From contig JAJHZJ010000252.1 in NCBI GenBank assembly GCA_023548195.1, positions 6,457,184-6,521,183 of the forward strand: 64,000 nt of DNA. The letters run 5' to 3'. Below, piece by piece: positions 58,595 to 64,000 of this stretch; position 1 is the stretch's first letter, and every line of letters begins with the position of its first letter. Position numbers and translations under genes: made by a program. This DNA comes from Bettongia penicillata ogilbyi. Lineage: Eukaryota > Chordata > Mammalia > Diprotodontia > Potoroidae. The notes beneath the pieces were generated by a model. That model saw only the letters and a program-made list of their open reading frames with translations. It searched no databases and was not told where the DNA came from.

Positions 58595-58765
58595 ATGGTA
58601 TCATGAAAAAGATTCTGAATTTGGAATTATGGCACCTGGGTTCGAATTCTGCCTGTGAGTTCGACCAGTTTTTGTTAGCCTCCATAGACCTTGGTTCAGT
58701 CATCTGTGAAATGCAGGATTTGAGCTATATGACCTTAAGGTTCTTTTAGCTCTAAAGTTATGAAT
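58595..58765 (+). repeat. MIR-like SINE, sense
   Basis: 'gcacctgggttcgaattctg' holds the B-box-like GTTCGAATTC, then 'ggttcagtcatctgtgaaat' and 'tatgaccttaaggttctttt'. Confidence 0.7.
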
Positions 58766-58839
58766 CCTACATTTTCTAAGATTCCTTCCATGATATAACA
58801 TATTTTATTTTCTATATTAGTTAAACTTAAATCCAAAAT

Positions 58840-59015
58840 TTTAGACAGGGAAAGGTCCTTAGAGATCATTGAGCCTAAATGCCCGATTTTATTGATAAGA
58901 AAACCTAAATTCACCAAGTTTAAGGGATTTGATCAAAGTCATAGCTATTGTAAGAGTGAGAACTTCCATTTAGACCTATGGGATTTTGAGTCAGCATTTT
59001 ATTCTACTCCACCAT
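58840..59015 (-). repeat. MIR-like SINE, antisense
   Basis: 'ccttagagatcattgagcct', 'ttattgataagaaaacctaa' and 'gatttgatcaaagtcatagc'. Confidence 0.65.
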
Positions 59016-59019
59016 AACC

Positions 59020-59725
59020 TTTCTGTTCTATTCTAGGAACAAGGGAGGAAAGAGTGAAGGTCAGGGAGAAGGGGAGGATATTGGCTCTGGTTATTTTAGC
59101 AGACTGCAGGTCAAAGTGATTACTAGGGCAAATACCACAATCTGCACCCACAACCCACAAGATATATGAAGTTTATGTTAAGTTGAGGACTTGTGGTAAA
59201 TGCAGATCCCCTAGGAAATTGCCTGCATTTATTCATCAGGGCAAGACTGAGGAGAAGTGCTGTGCTGTTGGACAGCTCCCTGTTTATTCTGACTAACTAA
59301 GTAATAAGCTCGTTCCCCCGACCCTCACCTCCCTATACTGGTGAATGATTGCAGATTCTGTCAGCATGCTCTAAATTCCATGTTCTGGGACAAAGCCACA
59401 ATTGCATCACTCTAGTTACAGCTTATTATATGTGTGACCATAATCTCAGTTTAGGTACATTAGAAGGTGGAACAGATCACACATTCTGGTGGTCAGTTTT
59501 CAACTTCAGACAATATAGTATAAATTTCCAACTCTAAAACCAAGAGAGCCATATAATTTTAACTTTAAACTTATCATCCCATCAAGTATTTCTTACACTT
59601 AATATGGTAGATATGGTAAATGGAAATAATTAAAAATTATAAATAACAAAGATAATAATTACATCAAAATAATCATAACATAATATTAATTACAAAAAAT
59701 AAATTAAGTAATTAAATAAAAATAA
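59020..59725. other. No recognisable feature
   Basis: Unassigned. It ends in a very A/T-rich tract (59610-59735). Confidence 0.4.
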
Positions 59726-59734
59726 TAAAAAAGA

Positions 59735-60540
59735 AACAGTCCTTATCCTCAAGGAGCTTACATACCATCTGGAAAACAATAGATACTCATATGTAAGAAA
59801 ATACAAAATATGTAGAAAGTGAATATAAGCCAATTTTTTACAAGGGGAGATTATGAGTTTTAGCAGCAGGAGGGATCAGAAACACCTTTAGTAAAAGGTG
59901 GTATTTGACCGAAATTTAAAAGGAAACTAGGGATTCTAAGAGCCAATTAAAGTGGTAGCACCTTACAGGCATACAAAACAACCTATTCAACTATATAGAG
60001 TCAGGAAACAGAATATGATGTGGAAAGATCTGCAGGAGGGGTGAGTCTTGCTGGGCTAAGCAATGTAGGAAGGGGAGTAATGGGTAATGGGCCTGGAAAG
60101 ATAGCCTAGAGACATTTTATTAATAGAGACATCTATTTGAAAAATCAAATAGATAATGTTGTGTTTGACCTTGGAATCAATAGGGAGCCAATGGAACTTT
60201 TTAAGCAAAGGCATGACATATATGGTAAATGAATTGGGAGAAGGAATGATTAGACATCTGGGCTACCTCAGTAGTGCAGGCAAGAGGAGATGAGGACTTG
60301 GGTTCCTGGAGTGACTGTGTGATTGAAGAGAAAGGAATAAATGTGAAAGTTGTTAAGTAGAACTGACAAGACTTGACAATTGATTGCATATTGTCTATGG
60401 GAGAGTCACAAACCTGGGTAACTAGAAGAACAGTGGTACCTTTAACAGAAATAGGGAAGGTAGATTTTTGGGAAAAGATAATGATTTCTGTTTTGGACAT
60501 GTTGAGTTTTGAGGGAATTAAAGGGATTAGGACAGCAAGT
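59735..60540 (-). repeat. L2 LINE with polymerase-end remnant, antisense
   Basis: The 3' block 'acagtccttatcctcaagga' is followed by 'ggagccaatggaacttttta' and a minus-strand frame at 60500-60201 starting MSKTEIIIFSQKS, the L2 ORF2 part after the polymerase core. The L2 is broken near 60545 and its next block appears at about 61337. Confidence 0.8.
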
Positions 60541-60544
60541 GGTT

Positions 60545-61335
60545 AATTGTGGGAATTGAGTGAACCATACTGATTCAGTTGTGACTCAGTTCTGGAGCTA
60601 CATCAGTTCCCTTTATATTCGTTTGTGGTTCTAGTTCAATTTTAGTCCTATGAGAAAACTTTATTTAATTGTGGGATTTGAGAGAAAACCTTGTTGCATT
60701 GTTTGAATGTAGCCCTGTGTGGTTGGGAAGCTGGACCGAATTTTTCTGCTGCTTAGGTACTTAACCAAAAACCTAGGTTATGTCGACCAGAATCTCAGTC
60801 AGATCCAAAGAGTGATACAAGTAGTTTTCTCATAACTGTACATCTTAAGCAGCCCATGTATCTTTTCTGAAAACTGGTCCTATACTCATCAAGCAGTTAT
60901 TATTTCCATGCTCCTTTGGTAATTGACATATACTTGGGGGGAGTGGGACATCTTTTCTGATTTCAGGGCATCTATTTACCTAATAGATTTATCTAATAGA
61001 TTTCAGCATCTATTCACGCTCCTCTTCCTATCTTCAAGAGTCCCTAATTTTTCTTGCAATTAAAAATTAGATTACCTAATGTATCATTTCCTTTTAATTA
61101 ATTGGCCATATTTGCTTGTTTTTAATGTATAAAGTCTGTCTCCACCTGTATTTGGAGTCCAGGCCTAAGATGAGGAGGTCTGGTCCTGGTTTATTAGGCA
61201 ATTGGCATGCATTGCTTCGTAACCCAAAGTACTTGGAAGATTTAACCTTTGTTTTCTTTAGTCTTTTCATCTTCCACTTGCTAGAGTTTGAACCAACAGT
61301 ACATTTATTTGGCAGTGTCCAAAAATATTTTGTCA
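60545..61335. other. Unidentified insert within an L2
   Basis: About 790 bp separates two consecutive L2 blocks. The text begins 'tgtgggaattgagtgaacca' and looks like one or two elements (perhaps an LTR in the first 450 bp), but I found no target duplication or paired ends. Confidence 0.4.
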
Positions 61336-61336
61336 T

Positions 61337-61397
61337 AAGGACTTGGAGCTCAGAAGAAATGAACACTGGATATAGAGATCTGGGAGTCATCTATATA
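61337..61397 (-). repeat. L2 LINE, short middle block
   Basis: 'aaggacttggagctcagaag' and 'gatctgggagtcatctatat' are the L2 blocks expected between 60540 and 62058. Confidence 0.75.
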
Positions 61398-62057
61398 CAG
61401 CTGTTCTCACTTTATATAAATGGACCTTTCTGCAGACCTCTACATAAAGTGATATTTTACATAATGCAAAGTTACTCCTACCCAGCCACTTCACTTAGCT
61501 TATATGACTAACACCTTTGTGCAAGTCATAAAATGTACAAAAATGCAGACATGTTAAATACTGTACCATGACAAATAGAATTATGAAGTGAAAGGTAAAG
61601 TTAGTGGTAAAGTATTCATAGTACTGTACAGTAAATGTAGGTGTGCAGTATTGCCCCTTCCATACCCACTGTACTTAGCCTTTATCACTGGTGGTTGACT
61701 GTGCAACTTTTTTCTTTAAAGAAGTCATCGAGAGATGCTTAGACGGTGGCTCTTTTTCCCCTCATATAGCTGACAATAGCCGATAATGTTATTCCTAACA
61801 AGCTTTTAAATTTAAAAAAAACTTGAAGTATGTAAATCTGTCTTTTTAATACATGAAAAAATTCACTCAAACGATAAAATACTTCTGCCTAATATTTTGT
61901 TGTGAGCCTTTTGGTTCAGTCTCAGGTTCTAAAGCTCCCTTTTTTCTTCCAAAATCTTTGTAGCTAGCAGCTTGATCAGCTCCTCATTCATATTTCTTTC
62001 AAAATTCTTTATGTAGAGTCAAATGTGCATAATTGAATTTATGGAAAGTGAGGACTG
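61398..62057. mobile_element. 660-bp TA-flanked DNA transposon (Tigger/mariner-like MITE)
   Basis: Both ends carry about 24-bp inverted repeats: left 'cagctgttctcactttatat', right (reversed) 'cagtcctcactttccataaa'. TA lies directly outside each end (61396-61397 and 62058-62059). The surrounding L2 reads across. No transposase reading is visible, so it is non-autonomous. Confidence 0.75.
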
Positions 62058-62435
62058 TATGTATAGACAATAATTAAACCTATGGTTGTTGATAAGATCA
62101 ACCAGAAGCAAATGTAGAGAGAAAAGAGAAGAGGGTCAGTACAGAGTCTGAGAGTACATTTAGTTTTTTGATGGGACATAGAGGATCGTACAGCAAAAGG
62201 AACTGAGGAATTGTCCCAATAGAGAGAACTAAGAGAGAGCAGTGTCAAAATAGCCCAGAGGAGAGGGTTTCTAGAAGAGTTCCAAAAGTGTCACATGCAA
62301 CAGAATGGCCAATAAGGATGAAGACTGAGAAGTTCATTGACAATAAAGAAATCAATGGTAACTTTGGAGAGAGTGATTAGTTTGGGAGCCAAACTGCAAG
62401 GTGTTGATAAATGAATGAAAGGAGAAGTCATCCCT
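62058..62435 (-). repeat. L2 LINE, last block
   Basis: 'agacaataattaaacctatg', 'agagagagcagtgtcaaaat' and 'aatcaatggtaactttggag' continue the L2 of 59735. Confidence 0.8.
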
Positions 62436-62439
62436 GTGT

Positions 62440-63445
62440 AAAGTCTCCTTCATTTGCTACTCACCATCTTCATTTGTTTTTGTTATTCTTTAGTGGTTTA
62501 TTTAAATAGCATTACTTTTTCATGGTCATTTACCATAACCAGATATTACTTGACCTTTCATGCATAAAGAAGACTAAAAATTTGAAAAATTGAAATTATT
62601 CCAATAACAGAAAGAACCTTGTGGTAAATCTTGGAAAGAAAAGGACAAAAAATTGGATAACTGAGGAAAATATATAACTTTATAGATTTCCATTAAGCTT
62701 AACACTAATTATATCTTTTATTCATTTAATTGCATTTATTAAACTCATTTAGCTATTTTATTTAATGTCACTAATTTTATGTATCTTGACTATATAATGA
62801 CATTTAACCTTGCCAAGATATATTTGAAGTTTGAACATTTCAATTGCTCCAATAGAAAAATAACCAAGATTAAAATAAAACAAAACAATGAGAAATATTT
62901 CAAAATTTAAGTAGGCTTAAGTTAATTTTTCCAGTAATAGAATTTTATAAAAAAAATTATATTTTAAATATGTCAGGGATATTTTGAAACCTTCATCTTT
63001 ATAATAGATGTACTATATCCTTCCATTGACTTTGTTCTTATATGCACATTTTTATGAGAGTTGGAGGATCTTCTTTTTCTTTTTAATAGATATTTAAATA
63101 ATAATATTTAAGAAGGCTAATCATAGTGAGAATTACTGTGACATACACACATACACATATATATGCATGAAATAGACTTATGTTTTAAATACTAGAGAAA
63201 TGACACTAACTCATATTATTTGGATATTTTATTGGACATTGGATATATTTGGATATATTACTTTAGAGTAAACTGAGATATCTAGAAGAAATCATTGGTA
63301 GAAAATATCTTGAGATATCAGTGACTCTATTTGAATTAAGGCATAACTACCTAAAGACCATATAGGAGAAAAGGAAACCCATTATATTCTTAAATATCAT
63401 ATGTATAGAAGGTTCTGTAACATAATCTTAGTAATTTATCCCATC
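62440..63445. other. No recognisable feature
   Basis: Very AT-rich. A short CA/TA tract lies near 63142-63170. No exon found. Confidence 0.4.
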
Positions 63446-63449
63446 CTAT

Positions 63450-63738
63450 CACACCCTCCAATCCAATAAGTATTTACTAAGTGATTACTGCATACAAAGG
63501 ACTCACCTACGTACTGGAAATACAAAGTCAAAACTAAGAACGACCCCTGACATCAAAGGGCTTACATTTTGCTGGGAGAATATAACATAGATACATATGA
63601 TGCAAGATAGTCTGAGGGATGAGGAGGGACAACTCATTTCTAGGAGAATCAAGAAAGACTTGCCATAAGAAATAGCACATGAACCAGGACTTGAAGAAAA
63701 GTAAGAATTCTAAGAGGCAGCGGTAATGAGAGGATATG
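63450..63738 (-). repeat. L2 LINE, 3' end, antisense
   Basis: 'caataagtatttactaagtg', 'acatcaaagggcttacattt' and 'aaccaggacttgaagaaaag'. Confidence 0.75.
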
Positions 63739-63744
63739 TGTGGG

Positions 63745-64000
63745 TTCGTTCTTCCTTGCCAAAGAAGACCATGCCATCAGAGAAATAACGACATGACGAC
63801 ATGACTTGCACTTCACATTGTTTTGAGTGAGAAAGGTCTGTGCAGGTTACCAGCCTCACTTCTCCTCCAGAGCCATCTGAATCCAGTGACCAGATACTCA
63901 TCAGGATGACTGGAGATGACCCAGGATGAGGCAACTGGGGTTAAGTGACTAGCCCAAGGCCATACAGCTAGTGAGTGTCAAGTGTCTGAGCTGAGATTTG
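63745..64000 (+). repeat. Marsupial composite SINE (family B), cut by window end
   Basis: 'gttcgttcttccttgccaaa' and 'gagccatctgaatccagtga' give the family B body. It runs directly into 'ggggttaagtgactagccca' and 'agctagtgagtgtcaagtgt', a reversed tRNA-type SINE half. Confidence 0.8.

Noticed and set aside
61116..61511. A 131-codon + strand frame
   Set aside because: It runs across an insert, an L2 block and the start of a DNA transposon, so it cannot be a gene.

Overview
The window looks like nuclear DNA of a marsupial (metatherian). It is AT-rich and CpG-poor, with no gene-dense stretch. It is filled with tRNA-type SINEs, MIR/CORE-SINE pieces, very many L2 fragments, diverged L1 copies, an ORF1-only (HAL1-like) element, an RTE fragment, DNA transposons and solo LTRs. 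Two SINE layouts point to a marsupial: the tRNA-derived family whose tail carries the 'gaaatggcaaaccactcc' block, and the family carrying 'ccatctgggtccagtgacca'. No species can be named from the sequence alone.

The only protein-coding gene I can support is on the + strand. Five short internal exons (3832-3994, 8352-8452, 15392-15551, 42427-42622, 47581-47790) have AG/GT borders and join in one open frame with matching intron phases (1, 0, 1, 2). Together they give about 276 codons. The product reads as part of a large axonemal protein of the ASH/MSP-fold class, most likely CFAP47 (old names CXorf22/CXorf30/CXorf59). Start and stop exons lie outside the window. The introns are about 4.4, 6.9, 26.9 and 5.0 kb, and the last 16 kb holds no exon I can recognise.

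Layout: 1-3.8 kb is mostly unassigned. 3.8-15.5 kb holds exons 1-3, L2 copies, SINEs, microsatellites, a 46-bp perfect palindrome and the first L1. 15.5-42.4 kb is one intron stacked with four L1 segments, L2 copies, a TSD-flanked 2.95-kb HAL1-like element, a solo LTR in an L2, a foldback element and an orphan L1-type 5' UTR. 42.4-47.8 kb holds exons 4-5, an RTE endonuclease fragment and SINEs. 47.8-64 kb holds a four-hairpin cluster, an internally deleted hAT transposon with a BED-type zinc finger, a second solo LTR of the same family, a 660-bp TA-flanked DNA transposon, paired SINEs and more L2.

Almost every L1, HAL1 and RTE piece, and most L2, is antisense to the gene, as expected in a long transcribed intron. 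Several nested insertions (LTR in L2, LTR in CR1/L3, hAT in L2, TA-transposon in L2, SINE in L1) give a relative chronology and let insertion borders be placed to the base.
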